64,000 nucleotides of DNA from Clostridium thermosuccinogenes. Its GTDB lineage: Bacteria; Bacillota; Clostridia; Acetivibrionales; DSM-5807. This document shows positions 40,401 through 49,365 of this stretch, in pieces. A program made the translations under genes and the position numbers. The notes under the pieces were generated by a model. It was not told where the DNA came from and did not search any database. It saw nothing but the letters and a program-made list of their open reading frames with translations. The stretch is taken from the NCBI RefSeq assembly GCF_002896855.1, contig NZ_CP021850.1, positions 1,079,665 through 1,143,664 on the forward strand. The letters run 5' to 3'. Numbering within the stretch: the stretch's first letter is position 1; the number at the start of each line of letters is the position of its first letter.

Positions 40401-41239
40401 TTGACAGGTTCAGGGCGATAAAGTCCGCCACGGTATATGCAAAACCAAGGGTATTTATCCCTGTGTTTCCCGGCACCAACTGTGAGTACGACACTGCCAG
40501 GGCTTTTGAAAAGGCGGGAGGAACCGTGGATATGATGGTCATTAAAAACCTGTCCGCCCGCGATATTGAAGAATCCATTGAGACTATGGTAAAAAAGATA
40601 GAAAATTCCCAGATAATCGCTCTGCCGGGAGGGTTCAGCGCCGGAGACGAGCCTGACGGCTCGGGCAAATTCATTGCCACGGCTTTCAGAAATCCATATA
40701 TCAAGGATGCGGTAATGCGCTTCCTGAAACAGAGGGATGGGCTGATGCTCGGAATATGCAACGGATTCCAGGCTCTCATTAAACTTGGACTGGTACCCTA
40801 TGGAGAGATAAGAGATATGGATGAAGACCAGCCTACCCTTACTTTCAATACTATAGGACGCCATGTATCCTGCATGGTGTCGACCAAGCTGGTGTCCACC
40901 CTGTCGCCGTGGTTTAGCAACCTCCAGATCGGCGAAATCCATAAAGTGGCTGTATCCCATGGAGAGGGAAGGTTTGTGGCCAGCCCTGAGGTGCTGGAAA
41001 GCATGGCAAAAAACGGGCAGATTGCCACCCAGTATGTGGATCCGGATGGCAATCCCACTTATGATATCCGGTACAACCCCAACGGATCCATCAACGCTAT
41101 TGAAGGGATTACAAGCCCTGACGGAAGAATTCTGGGTAAAATGGGGCATTCGGAAAGGGTTGGCTCCAATGTGGCGGTAAATATCCCCGGCGAAAAAGAT
41201 CAGAGGATATTTGAAGCCGGAATAAGCTATTTCCGATGA
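37463..41239 (+). CDS. purL: Phosphoribosylformylglycinamidine synthase (large, single-chain PurL)
   Basis: A 1258-residue protein that fuses the PurS-like N-terminus, the FGAM synthase core (FKNETHNHPTEIEPFGGA, VTGSGDPR, NDFGAGGVSVAIGELADG) and a C-terminal glutaminase. The glutaminase has GGFSAGDEPDGSG, the nucleophile Cys1099 in LGICNGFQ, and VSHGEGRF. It makes FGAM from FGAR, glutamine and ATP in de novo purine synthesis. Bacillus splits these functions into purS, purQ and purL; the fused form occurs in proteobacteria and many clostridia. No other pur gene is adjacent. GGAGGTATAGTAGATC precedes the ATG. Confidence 0.96.
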   Translation: MGQVRRIFVEKKKGFDIEAGGLYRDLRDNLGIKGLKSLRIINRYDIEGVSDDEYARSRDMIFSEPPVDLVYEEEIPISPDSRVIAIEYLPGQYDQRADSASQCVQMLTGGERPSVKTAKLIILEGEISDFEYEKIKSYCINPVESREASMEKPATLEDVPDMPEDIETINGFIKMTDEEMAELMESMGLAMSFEDLAFCRDYFKNTEKRDPTVTEIRVIDTYWSDHCRHTTFLTSIDGEEIESGHYSDAIRNAYSGYLKSRAVIHLGKDKDMCLMDLATIAMKELRRQGKLDDLDISDEINACSIVVNVEVDGFEEEWLVMFKNETHNHPTEIEPFGGAATCLGGAIRDPLSGRAYVYQAMRVTGSGDPRTRIEDTIPGKLPQRKITTGAAAGYSSYGNQIGLATGQVTEIYDEGFVAKRMEIGAVIGAAPKRNVVRSKPEAGDVIILLGGRTGRDGCGGATGSSKEHTEDSLLTCGSEVQKGNPPTERKIQRLFRNPEVSRMIKKCNDFGAGGVSVAIGELADGLEINLDAVPKKYEGLDGTELAISESQERMAVMVAPDDAEAFISAAREENLEAVKVAVVTSEGRLKMFWRGRSIVDISRSFLNTNGAKQSTRVVVSIPDKSGSPFSVLPAEIENNSDNLEKAWISNLQRLNVCSQKGLVERFDSTIGAGTVLMPFGGEHQLSPAEGMAAKIPVLKGDTVTGTVMTFGYNPSIAKWSPFHGALYAIIEAVAKVAAMGGDYRRARLTLQEYFEKLGKDPKKWGKPFAALLGAYYAQMRLGIPAIGGKDSMSGTFKDMTVPPTLVAFAVDTIDVRRVISTEFKKAGSQVVLLPLRRDEYDIPDFHQLDRNYSKVYELVQAGKVLAAHSVRYGGIAEAISKMCFGNKIGFVFEGSFGIKELFSPEYGSIILEIPEKEDVENLFKGYEYELLGRTQTDEAIDVNGTRIMLDVAIQKWQEPLETVFPTKVEERKETPVHYYFDRFRAIKSATVYAKPRVFIPVFPGTNCEYDTARAFEKAGGTVDMMVIKNLSARDIEESIETMVKKIENSQIIALPGGFSAGDEPDGSGKFIATAFRNPYIKDAVMRFLKQRDGLMLGICNGFQALIKLGLVPYGEIRDMDEDQPTLTFNTIGRHVSCMVSTKLVSTLSPWFSNLQIGEIHKVAVSHGEGRFVASPEVLESMAKNGQIATQYVDPDGNPTYDIRYNPNGSINAIEGITSPDGRILGKMGHSERVGSNVAVNIPGEKDQRIFEAGISYFR

Positions 41240-41465
41240 TGAAATAAAGCTTTTCATGGCGAGTATTTCCGGATGTGAAGCGAAAATCTTCCATGGCAAG
41301 TGTTTCCGGTGATGGTATAAATCTCTTCATGGAAGTCTTTGCGGTGGTGAAATAAAACTTTCTACATGGAAAGAATTTTTGGGATAAATAAATGCTTGTC
41401 AGAGCAAGTATTTCCGGAGGCGAAGCAAATAACCGTTCCCGGTAAGTATTTCCGGTGTTGAAATG
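41226..41465 (+). repeat. Degenerate ~37-bp tandem repeats seeded in the purL 3' end
   Basis: Seven diverged copies of a unit with the core GTATTTCCGG(N)GTGAAATAAA. The TTCCG core (or a variant) falls at 41231, 41267, 41304, 41339, 41378, 41412 and 41450, steps of 34-39 bp. The first copy is inside the last codons of purL. Spacing without unique spacers excludes a CRISPR. Confidence 0.75.
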
Positions 41466-41599
41466 AAACTGTCCAAAGCAAACAAAAGCTCATTACGGAT
41501 TGGTTGAAAAATCCGGGAGAATATAAAAAAATATTATGCAAACAATAATATAAGCATGACCGACTAAATTTAATTGGCTAGGGAAGGAGAAATCTGCTT

Positions 41600-41860
41600 A
41601 TGGACAGAACTATTGCGGTAGAAAAGGAATTGACGCCGGTTATCCAGTATCTTTCTGAAAAGGGATATAAAGTTGAGAGCATAGAGTTTGGTAGCGATTA
41701 CAGTAAAAATATTGACAAATATGACGCTGTAGTTGTTACAGGCATGAACAAGGATTTTCTCGGGATGCAGGATGTTGTGTCAAAAATACCGGTTATTGAA
41801 GCAAGAGGCATGACTGCGGAACAGGTATACTGGCAGTTGAATACAAGTCTTAAGCAGTGA
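41600..41860 (+). CDS. YkuS-family (UPF0180) small protein
   Basis: An 86-residue soluble protein matching YkuS-type proteins of Firmicutes: YLSEKGYKVESIEFG, YDAVVVTGMNKDFLGMQD, and a C-terminal IEARGMTAEQVYWQL. The function of the family is unknown to me; its compact alpha/beta pattern resembles small flavodoxin-like or PTS-IIB-like domains. The start follows GGGAAGGAGAAATCTGCTT. It is monocistronic between the purL repeats and the convergent asnB gene. Confidence 0.8.
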   Translation: MDRTIAVEKELTPVIQYLSEKGYKVESIEFGSDYSKNIDKYDAVVVTGMNKDFLGMQDVVSKIPVIEARGMTAEQVYWQLNTSLKQ

Positions 41861-42060
41861 TGTTTGAATATCTCTTCCTAAGAAAGTAAGGCAAGTTGGT
41901 CATACTTCAGCAATTTTGATCAGACAGCCGGAAGGACAGGAGCGATTTCATATCCAGCTTCTGCTTTTCCGGCTGTTGCTATAGCTGTTACTATTTTGTA
42001 TTATAAGAGGTTCTGCTATATGAATTTAAATAAAAATGCAAATCATAGCCTGTATGGACT

Positions 42061-43902
42061 CTATACTATGCTTATTTTAAAGCTTCGCATCCACAGGTCA
42101 ATCTGTATCAGATAAGCCGCAAGCTGTGGCCCTGCCATCAACTGCCCAAACCATGGTCTGCCGTAATCCGATTTTCCGTTCAGCAGGGGCAGTACCTTAT
42201 CCTTTTGGATAAGACGCAGCAGAGGGGAAGCGCTGTCGTTAAGTATTTCAATGAGCATTTCGTTGACGATTTTTTCAAAGTATGGGTCATGGGTTTTGGG
42301 GTATGGACTTTTACGTCTCTTAATTACATCATCCGGGAGAATCCCTTTCGCTGCCTGGCGGAGGAGCCCTTTTTCCCGGTCACCGTAAGTTTTGATATCC
42401 CAGGGAATGTTCCAGACATATTGCACCAGGCGGTGGTCGCAGAATGGCACTCTTACCTCCAGCCCCGATGCCATGCTCATGCGGTCTTTACGGTCCAGAA
42501 GGGTGGACATGAACCATGTAATGTTAAGATAGAAAATTTCCCGCCTCCTTGCTTCCGTCGGATCTTCCCCTTTCAGCGCCGGTACTTCGCTTATGGTTTC
42601 CCGGTATCTTCTTTCCACATATTCGTGGGGCTTTATATAGTCTTTTACTTCCGGTTTCAGCAGCGTGCTGCGCACATCCGACGGATGAATCCATGGGAAG
42701 CTGTCGCGGCTGAACATTTCCTCCCTGTGAAACCATGGGTATCCGCCGAATATCTCATCGGAGCACTCTCCTGAAAGGGCTACGGTGGAGTGCTTTTTGA
42801 CCTCCCGGGAAAACAGCCATAGGGATGAATCGATATCGGCCATGCCGGGAAGATCTCTGGAATACAGAGCATCCTTAAGGGCATCGGCTATTTCCTGGGA
42901 GTTGAAAGTGATGTAATGGTGCTCAGTGCCTGCCACATCGGACATGCGTTTGACCCAGGGAGCATCGGCATCCGGCTGGAAGCTGCTGGGAGTGAAGAAT
43001 TGATCGTTGCCGGTGTAGTCGATGGAGAAGCTGTGTAGCCGCCCTTTTCCCGTATCACGAAATTCCTGTGCCGCTACGGCAGTTATTATGCTTGAGTCAA
43101 GCCCTCCGGACAAAAAGGTGCATACCGGGACATCGGAAACCAACTGGCGGACTATTGAATCTGTAAGCAGGTTCCTTACATTGGTTATGGTGTCTTCGAG
43201 GCTGTCGGTGTGGGGATGGCTTTCCAGTTTCCAGTACCTGGTCATACGAAGGCCTTGATGGTTGTAAAGGATATGATGGGAAGGCTTTACTTCGTACACA
43301 TTTTTAAACACCCCATGCCCGGGCGTTCTGGAAGGCCCCAAAGCAAAAATTTCAGCTAGCCCTTCATTATCAATTTCCGGTTGTATTTCCGGGTGAGCAA
43401 GCAGTGCCTTAAGCTCCGATGCAAAAATCAAGGAGGTTCCCCTCAGTGCATAGAAAAGAGGCTTTACACCGAATCTGTCCCTGCAGAGGAAAAGGCTTTG
43501 CTCTTTTTCATTCCATATACCAAAGGCATATATACCGTTGAGACGCTCAGCACAACCGCTTCCCCACTCTATGTAGGAGATGAGAAGCACTTCCGTATCC
43601 GAGTTGCTTTCGAAGATATAACCTTTTGCTTTAAGCTCCTCACGGAGTTCAACAGTGTTGTAGAGCTCTCCGTTATAGGTGATTGTGTAATCATAGCCTC
43701 CAAAGCGCCTTACCATCGGCTGGCATCCCCCGGCAGGATCAACAACTATAAGACGTTTATGGGCGATAAGGGCATGGTCCGATGTCCACAAGCCTTCAGC
43801 ATCCGGCCCGCGGTGTGATAATGCCTGTGACATTTGCTCCAGGATCTTTTCCTGGCCATGCAGATTGTTTTTCAAATCTATCCATCCTGCTATTCCACAC
43901 AT
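42061..43902 (-). CDS. asnB: Asparagine synthase (glutamine-hydrolysing)
   Basis: A 613-residue class II amidotransferase. The start at 43902 is fixed by MCGIAGW, where Cys2 becomes the N-terminal nucleophile after Met removal, and by AAAGGAG upstream; the frame extends further back without reason. The glutaminase half includes SHRGPDAEG and YNGELYN. The synthetase half has the ATP pyrophosphatase loop FLSGGLDSSII near residue 260 and ALSGECSDEIFGGYP. It converts aspartate and glutamine to asparagine and glutamate. A terminator-like hairpin in its leader suggests attenuation. Confidence 0.95.
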   Translation of the reverse strand: MCGIAGWIDLKNNLHGQEKILEQMSQALSHRGPDAEGLWTSDHALIAHKRLIVVDPAGGCQPMVRRFGGYDYTITYNGELYNTVELREELKAKGYIFESNSDTEVLLISYIEWGSGCAERLNGIYAFGIWNEKEQSLFLCRDRFGVKPLFYALRGTSLIFASELKALLAHPEIQPEIDNEGLAEIFALGPSRTPGHGVFKNVYEVKPSHHILYNHQGLRMTRYWKLESHPHTDSLEDTITNVRNLLTDSIVRQLVSDVPVCTFLSGGLDSSIITAVAAQEFRDTGKGRLHSFSIDYTGNDQFFTPSSFQPDADAPWVKRMSDVAGTEHHYITFNSQEIADALKDALYSRDLPGMADIDSSLWLFSREVKKHSTVALSGECSDEIFGGYPWFHREEMFSRDSFPWIHPSDVRSTLLKPEVKDYIKPHEYVERRYRETISEVPALKGEDPTEARRREIFYLNITWFMSTLLDRKDRMSMASGLEVRVPFCDHRLVQYVWNIPWDIKTYGDREKGLLRQAAKGILPDDVIKRRKSPYPKTHDPYFEKIVNEMLIEILNDSASPLLRLIQKDKVLPLLNGKSDYGRPWFGQLMAGPQLAAYLIQIDLWMRSFKISIV

Positions 43903-43923
43903 TATTATCAACTCCTTTAACCC

Positions 43924-43950
43924 AAAAAGTGCCCTCTTAAGACAGGGCAC
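43924..43950 (-). terminator. Terminator-like hairpin in the asnB leader (possible attenuator)
   Basis: On the minus strand, GTGCCCT pairs with AGGGCAC around an 8-nt loop and is followed by five T, about 22 nt before the asnB start and just before its AAAGGAG. A competing GGCA/TGCC pairing overlaps the 5' arm. I found no T-box or glutamine-riboswitch signature. Confidence 0.55.
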
Positions 43951-44230
43951 CTTTGCCAAATGATAATTGATCTCATTTAGTTTTTCACTATAGCATATGC
44001 TGCCATCGCCACAGTGTTACATTATTTCAGGCAGTATAAAGAATTTACGTACATTTATTGTGGCATTCCTTTGGTGATTATTGTATGGTAACTTATAATT
44101 TCTACCAAACGGTCACTGATATGTCATTTTTTATAAAACCGTTATGAATTTTCGAAAAATATTATGCTTTATCCGGCGGAGAATAGGGAAATCATCTGAG
44201 CCAAGGCGATCTGCGGCTTATATAACATAA

Positions 44231-44261
44231 AAAACACGCTGACTGAAAATCAGCGTGTTTT
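44231..44261. terminator. Bidirectional terminator
   Basis: Perfect 12-bp stem AAAACACGCTGA/TCAGCGTGTTTT with a 7-nt loop. It lies downstream of the Gfo/Idh pair (minus strand). The rest of 43960-44402 shows no gene. Confidence 0.85.
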
Positions 44262-44402
44262 ATGATAACTACAAATAATATTTAAAATAAATAATAATGT
44301 ATAAATATTACTTGATACGTATACAAAATGTTATCTGATCTATTTTTAACTTATGTTCATCAGCATGTAACTTGAGCCAATGTTGATACCGCAACAACTT
44401 GA

Positions 44403-45518
44403 TCAATCAAAATAAATAGTTTTGCCGGTTTTTGCGGACTCATAGATCGCTTCAATAATCTCTGAGACCACGCAGGCCTCTTCCGGTTTTGTTAGAGGCG
44501 GAAGGTCGTTTACCACGCTGTAAATCCACTGTTTGGCTTCATATTCCTCGGCGGTCAGGTTCTCGCCCTTAAAGAGTTCTCTGGCAGTGTTGTTGGGTTT
44601 TACATCATTGATATACAGGGAACCGTTTTTCTCTCCGTTAATCCGGACGATATCCCCGCGTATTTCAAGGCCACCCTTGGTTCCGCAGATGGTCATATGT
44701 CCACCGTTTTCCACATTGAGCAGCCAGGAAGCTTCTACAACCATGGTAGCTCCGTTCTTAAACTTGACAAATCCCATGGCTGAATCTTCTACCTGGAAAT
44801 CCTTGGGGTCCCAAATGCCCCATTCATTGGAGTACATGGCTGTATCAGCCAGCTTGCGATATACGGAGCCAGTTACGCTGGCTACTTCGTAATTGCCTAT
44901 GAGATAGAGGGCTGCATCTATGGAATGGGTTCCGATGTCGATCATCGGGCCGCCGCCCTGCTTCTCCTTATCCAAAAATACGCCCCAAAGCGGTGCACCT
45001 CTCCTGCGGACTGCCGGTGCTTTTACATAGTAAACTTCACCCAGTTCACCATCCTGAATCAGTTTGCGGGCATATTGATATGTTCTGGTGCTTCTGCTCT
45101 GATAGCCTATTGTCAGCTTTTTACCGGTGCGCTTAGCGGCTTCGACCATAGCCCTTGCGTCTTTGGAGGAAGCAGCCATGGGCTTTTCACACATGACATG
45201 CTTGCCGGCTTCCAGCGCGGCAATGGATATTTCAGCATGGGATACGTTAGGGGTCAGTACATGAACCACTTCTATATCCGGTATCTTCAAAAGCTCCCTG
45301 TAATCAGTGCAAACAAAAGCGTCTTCCGTGCCATAATCCTTCTTTGCTTTTTGGGCCCTTTCTTCTATAATATCACAAAAGGCCACCATCTTTACGTTTT
45401 CCAGCTTTTTGAGGCTGGGCATATGCTTTCCGTTGGCGATTCCGCCACATCCTATGATACCGACCTTTACTTCCCTCATGGGGCCGGATTTGGTTTCAGT
45501 GATTATAGCAATTGACAT
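44403..45518 (-). CDS. Gfo/Idh/MocA-family oxidoreductase
   Basis: A 371-residue NAD(P)-dependent sugar dehydrogenase-like protein. The Rossmann motif VGIIGCGGIANGKHMPSL is near residue 20, MCEKPMAAS contains the family Lys, and GPMIDIGTHSIDAALYL carries the catalytic Asp/His pair. AAGGAG precedes the ATG. Family members oxidise or reduce pyranoses, inositols or 3-keto sugars. It follows a second Gfo/Idh gene by 55 bp, so the two are an operon, divergent from the glycyl-radical cluster. Substrate unknown. Confidence 0.9.
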   Translation of the reverse strand: MSIAIITETKSGPMREVKVGIIGCGGIANGKHMPSLKKLENVKMVAFCDIIEERAQKAKKDYGTEDAFVCTDYRELLKIPDIEVVHVLTPNVSHAEISIAALEAGKHVMCEKPMAASSKDARAMVEAAKRTGKKLTIGYQSRSTRTYQYARKLIQDGELGEVYYVKAPAVRRRGAPLWGVFLDKEKQGGGPMIDIGTHSIDAALYLIGNYEVASVTGSVYRKLADTAMYSNEWGIWDPKDFQVEDSAMGFVKFKNGATMVVEASWLLNVENGGHMTICGTKGGLEIRGDIVRINGEKNGSLYINDVKPNNTARELFKGENLTAEEYEAKQWIYSVVNDLPPLTKPEEACVVSEIIEAIYESAKTGKTIYFD

Positions 45519-45573
45519 AAATATACTCCTTTCTTAAATGGACCGCCTCATTCTGCAATAAGCAGATGAACCC

Positions 45574-46557
45574 TTATAGAGTAACTATGCGATTTTCCCG
45601 GTTGGATATATATGCGTTTTCAAGAAGACGGGTAAGATCAATGCCGTCCTGTACTCCGAAGCCTTCCGGTGAGCCGGTTTTGTTTATGCAAGCGTCTACA
45701 AACATTTCAACAGGCATAGGGAGTGCTTCGGGGAGAGTAGGAACAATATACTCGTTGGTGTACTTGCCGAGAGATTTTGTTTTGAGCTTCACATCTCTGC
45801 CATAAGCCAGCAGTGTGGCATCAGAACCATATATTTCAACAGCACCCGGAGTGTTGTAAGTGACAAAGCTTGTTTCACATGTACAAACGGCACCGTTTTC
45901 AAATTCTATGGAAGCAGTGGCACTTTCGTCAACTTTAGTGCCGAAAGGAGATGTCAGAAGGGATGTAATCCTGACCGGTTTACCCAGGAGGTAGCAGGAA
46001 GTGTACATCGGATGGCAGCCAAGGTCCATGAGGGCTCCTCCGCCAGTCTTGGATTCATCAAACCAGTACTCAGGCAGCCAACCACCGCTGACTCCATCAT
46101 GACCATTGCGTATACGAACCAGGGAGATCTTTCCGAACTCGCCGTTTTTGATCATTTTTCTTGCCAGCTGAATAACAGGCGTTGTTCTCTGAGGAAGGGA
46201 AATAACAAAGGTTACACCGGTTTTTTCCACTGCGCGAGCTATATCTTCACATTCTGCAACAGTAGGAGCCATGGCTTTTTCAGTAAAGATGTGCTTTCCG
46301 GCAAGAGCTGCTTTTACCATTACATCGCGATGCATGGTGGTTGGAGCGTCACATACTACTGCGTCTACATCATCCCTGGACAAAAGGGCGTCCAGATCCT
46401 TTTCAAAAGAGCATCCTAGCTGCGCTGCCCACTGGGAGCCTCTGTCTGCATCTTCATCCCAGACAGCTGTAATTCTGGCTTTGCCGGTTTTTAATACCTG
46501 GTTGGCATAACCTTCAGCGTGGACATGCCATTTGCTTAACATTGCAACATTTAACAT
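45574..46557 (-). CDS. Gfo/Idh/MocA-family oxidoreductase (second)
   Basis: A 327-residue protein. The ATG at 46557 is chosen because AAAGGAG lies 8 nt upstream; a GTG at 46566 abuts that site. The N-terminus is atypical (LNVAMLSKWHVHAEGYANQV), lacking the usual GxGxxG glycines, but FTEKAMAPTV and GALMDLGCHPMYTSCYLLG keep the family Lys and Asp/His positions. The EKP motif is EKA here. It shares an operon with the next Gfo/Idh gene, and both may act in consecutive redox steps on the same sugar or polyol. Confidence 0.88.
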   Translation of the reverse strand: MLNVAMLSKWHVHAEGYANQVLKTGKARITAVWDEDADRGSQWAAQLGCSFEKDLDALLSRDDVDAVVCDAPTTMHRDVMVKAALAGKHIFTEKAMAPTVAECEDIARAVEKTGVTFVISLPQRTTPVIQLARKMIKNGEFGKISLVRIRNGHDGVSGGWLPEYWFDESKTGGGALMDLGCHPMYTSCYLLGKPVRITSLLTSPFGTKVDESATASIEFENGAVCTCETSFVTYNTPGAVEIYGSDATLLAYGRDVKLKTKSLGKYTNEYIVPTLPEALPMPVEMFVDACINKTGSPEGFGVQDGIDLTRLLENAYISNRENRIVTL

Positions 46558-46746
46558 ATCAACCACTCCTTTGCTAAAACTTGTGACATGCAGGTAATTA
46601 TAAATGCTGTTATTTTATAATTATCTATTTTGCATTATATATAATGCTTTCCCAAAAAACAATTTCCATTCTTATATTCGAGATGGATAATCTTATGTTT
46701 AGTTAGTATTATTTTATCTTTTATATTGACATATAAGCATGAGAAG

Positions 46747-46775
46747 TTGACACAGTAAGGTATACTGTTTATAAT
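46747..46775 (+). promoter_or_regulatory. Promoter of the glycyl-radical cluster
   Basis: TTGACA, 17-bp spacer, TATAAT: perfect consensus, 286 bp before the GH42-like gene, giving a long 5' leader. Confidence 0.8.
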
Positions 46776-46863
46776 TTAAGCGAGTGAAGAGGAAACCATC
46801 AGGATTTAAGGTATATTGTTAAAAGTCTGGCATGAAGCAGGCTTGACTATTTATAATCGAATC

Positions 46864-46901
46864 GATGTACTTCTAAGTAAACAGAAACGTTGATGTACTT
46901 C
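46864..46901 (+). repeat. Paired direct repeats in the glycyl-radical leader
   Basis: GATGTACTTC occurs at 46864-46873 and 46892-46901 (28-bp offset). Similarity continues (AA then an A-rich AGAAA(C/T)GTT). Possible operator or leader element. Confidence 0.55.
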
Positions 46902-47061
46902 GAATCAAAAAGAAATGTTAATGAAGAACATTTTTTGGTATGTATTTTATGTATTTATTGCATGTTTAAATTCCCCGATATACAAGTGAATAATGATTTG
47001 CTTTATGAACATCATAGGCTTATCGCTTATTTTATAAAGTTATCAGAAAGGGTGTTTTATA

Positions 47062-49302
47062 GTGGCATATATACGCGATAAAAAGGAAGAATTGACTGGC
47101 TATCAGGAGCATGCCCCATATAATCCCAACATTGATGTGCAGTGCGATTTTGTTATGGTGTATGGCATCGATGAATCCATGCCCCAGAGGATTGCAGAAT
47201 TCAAAAAACAGGGATACGTGGTGCATTTAATGACGGGTATTGCCTGGGGTGAATATCAGGATTACCTGTATGGCCGCTGGGATGGACGTGAACACTGGGA
47301 TGAGGCCCAGAAAGCCCGCGACGGCAGGCTGATCCTCCATGGCAAAGATGTGCCGTATATGGTGCCTACCATTGCCTTTGCCGACTATCTGACTGAAAAA
47401 TTGAAAGTGGCAGTGGATGCAGGCGTGGAAGCAATCCATCTGGAGGAGCCGGAATTTTGGGATTATGGCGGCTACTCCGAGGCTTTCAAACGGGAGTACG
47501 AATTATATTACAGAGAGCCATGGAGACCGATGGACGAAGACCTTGATGTTCGTTACAAGGCTTCAAGGCTTAAAGCATACCTTTATGCCCGTGCTCTGGA
47601 CCGTATTTGCGGAGCATTAAGGGAATATGCAAAGGTCAAGCACAACCGGGTTGTGCGTTTTTACGTGCCTACCCACAGTCTTCTTAATTATACCCAGTGG
47701 AAGATTATGAGCCCGGAAGGGGCGCTGATCGACCTGCCTGTGCTGGACGGATACATAGCTCAGGTCTGGACGGGTACCAGCAGAAGTGAAAATGTATACC
47801 AGGGTGTCCTGAAAGAAAGGACTTTTGAAACTGCCTATCTGGAATATGGAATCATGCAGGAATTGACAAAAGGAACCGGTAGAAAAATGTGGTTTTTACA
47901 GGACCCCATTGAAGACAATCCGGAGTATCCTTGGGAAGACTATGAATATAATTATCTTAAGACAGTTACGGCATCTCTTTTGCATCCCAATGTCCATAAT
48001 TATGAAATATGTCCCTGGCCGAACAGGGTGTTCAACGGGAAATATCCTTTCTCCCGCAAGGAAAGACGCCCTATGGAAAATGCAAAAACCATACCTCCTG
48101 AATATTGCACACTGCTTAACAATATTTTTAATACTCTGGGAGATATGGATCAGGATGATTTCAGCTTTGACGGTGTAAATTCGGGAGTGGGAATTATCAT
48201 GTCCGACACGGGACTGTTCCAGAGAACTTACCCGGATGGTATAATAAAGAGCCCTCGCAGGTTAGGAGAGCACCAAAAGCGCATTCAGTCAGGAGGAATT
48301 GCGCAGATTCCGGAGGAGATGGAGCTGGATGAAGATATGCTGAAGGAATTCATCGAAAGCGGTTCCTTCCCGAACTTTTACGGCATGGCACTGCCCCTCT
48401 TGAAATACGGATTGCCGGTACGTCCGGTCCAGATGGACAATATCCGGAGGTTCCCTGCATATCTTGACGACTACAAGAATTTGATACTCAGCTATGAATA
48501 CATTAAGCCTCTGTCTCCGGACATCAACAATGCCTTTGCTACCTGGACGAGAGAAGGGGGTACTCTGATTTATATAGGAGACGGTTCCGATCCCTATCAT
48601 GGCATACAAGGATGGTGGAACCGGCCAGGCAGAACTTCTTATGACAATCCGGCCCAGCATTTATTCGAGATGATGGGGCTCCCGAGAGAACTGGAAGACG
48701 GGGTATATACTGTTGGAAAAGGAGTTCTGGCAGTATATAACATATGCCCGGCCAAGCTATGCCTTAATAAAAAGATAGCAGACCAATACCGCAGCTTTGT
48801 CAAGGATGTGCTGGAAAGAACCGGAAGCCGTTGGGATTATACCAACCACATAACTCTGAGGCGCGGATACTATATTATTTCTGCTGTGATGGATGAAAGC
48901 GTTGATGACAGTCCTCAGATTTTTGAAGGTGTATTTGCCGATATGTATACGCCTGATTTCAAAATAGTGACTCGAAAGGTGCTGCACCCGGATGAAAATA
49001 CCCTGCTGATGGATCTGAGCAAGGTTAAGCATCAAAACTGCATCATAGGAACATCTGTAAGGATATTCAAATTTGAATGCGGAGACAATGCCTTTGAACT
49101 AACGGCCAGGGGAGCGGCTTCTCTGAGAGCTAATATCCGTCTGAAGCTTGCAAAACCGATAGAAGAGGTTGCTGCAGTGGACGAAGATGGCAATGAAATT
49201 CCTGTGGAACATCTGTGGGATGAGCTTTCTAATACAGTATTGCTTTCCTATGACAGCTGTGGGAAGCAGGTGGTTATAAAAGGAATAATGCAGCAAAAGT
49301 AA
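47062..49302 (+). CDS. Large GH42-like (TIM-barrel plus GATase-like) protein, function unknown
   Basis: A 746-residue cytoplasmic protein starting with GTG after AAAGGG. The N-terminal two thirds look like a TIM barrel: AIHLEEPEFW holds Glu128, Glu129 and Glu131 at an expected strand-4 position, and ETAYLEYG holds Glu261 as a candidate nucleophile. The later region (about 455-560, with TREGGTLIYIGDG) resembles the GATase-like domain of GH42 beta-galactosidases. A small beta domain ends the protein. I infer a glycosidase-like enzyme; no known specificity fits. It is the first gene of the cluster with the glycyl-radical activase (63 bp downstream) and enzyme. Confidence 0.6.
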   Translation: MAYIRDKKEELTGYQEHAPYNPNIDVQCDFVMVYGIDESMPQRIAEFKKQGYVVHLMTGIAWGEYQDYLYGRWDGREHWDEAQKARDGRLILHGKDVPYMVPTIAFADYLTEKLKVAVDAGVEAIHLEEPEFWDYGGYSEAFKREYELYYREPWRPMDEDLDVRYKASRLKAYLYARALDRICGALREYAKVKHNRVVRFYVPTHSLLNYTQWKIMSPEGALIDLPVLDGYIAQVWTGTSRSENVYQGVLKERTFETAYLEYGIMQELTKGTGRKMWFLQDPIEDNPEYPWEDYEYNYLKTVTASLLHPNVHNYEICPWPNRVFNGKYPFSRKERRPMENAKTIPPEYCTLLNNIFNTLGDMDQDDFSFDGVNSGVGIIMSDTGLFQRTYPDGIIKSPRRLGEHQKRIQSGGIAQIPEEMELDEDMLKEFIESGSFPNFYGMALPLLKYGLPVRPVQMDNIRRFPAYLDDYKNLILSYEYIKPLSPDINNAFATWTREGGTLIYIGDGSDPYHGIQGWWNRPGRTSYDNPAQHLFEMMGLPRELEDGVYTVGKGVLAVYNICPAKLCLNKKIADQYRSFVKDVLERTGSRWDYTNHITLRRGYYIISAVMDESVDDSPQIFEGVFADMYTPDFKIVTRKVLHPDENTLLMDLSKVKHQNCIIGTSVRIFKFECGDNAFELTARGAASLRANIRLKLAKPIEEVAAVDEDGNEIPVEHLWDELSNTVLLSYDSCGKQVVIKGIMQQK

Positions 49303-49365
49303 GACCGGCTCGCGTTGTCGAGGCAATGATTTCTGCAAAAGGGACTTGAGAGAGGGTGCCATATT

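Noticed and set aside
41226-41465. CRISPR array
   Set aside because: The repeats are contiguous and diverged with no unique spacers, and no cas gene is near.
41925-41975. Terminator after the YkuS-family gene
   Set aside because: CAGCCGGAA/TTCCGGCTG is a perfect 9-bp inverted repeat, but the loop is 33 nt and no T tract follows.
43903-44200. T-box leader for asnB
   Set aside because: No GGTGG antiterminator motif or stem I AGTA-box could be found.
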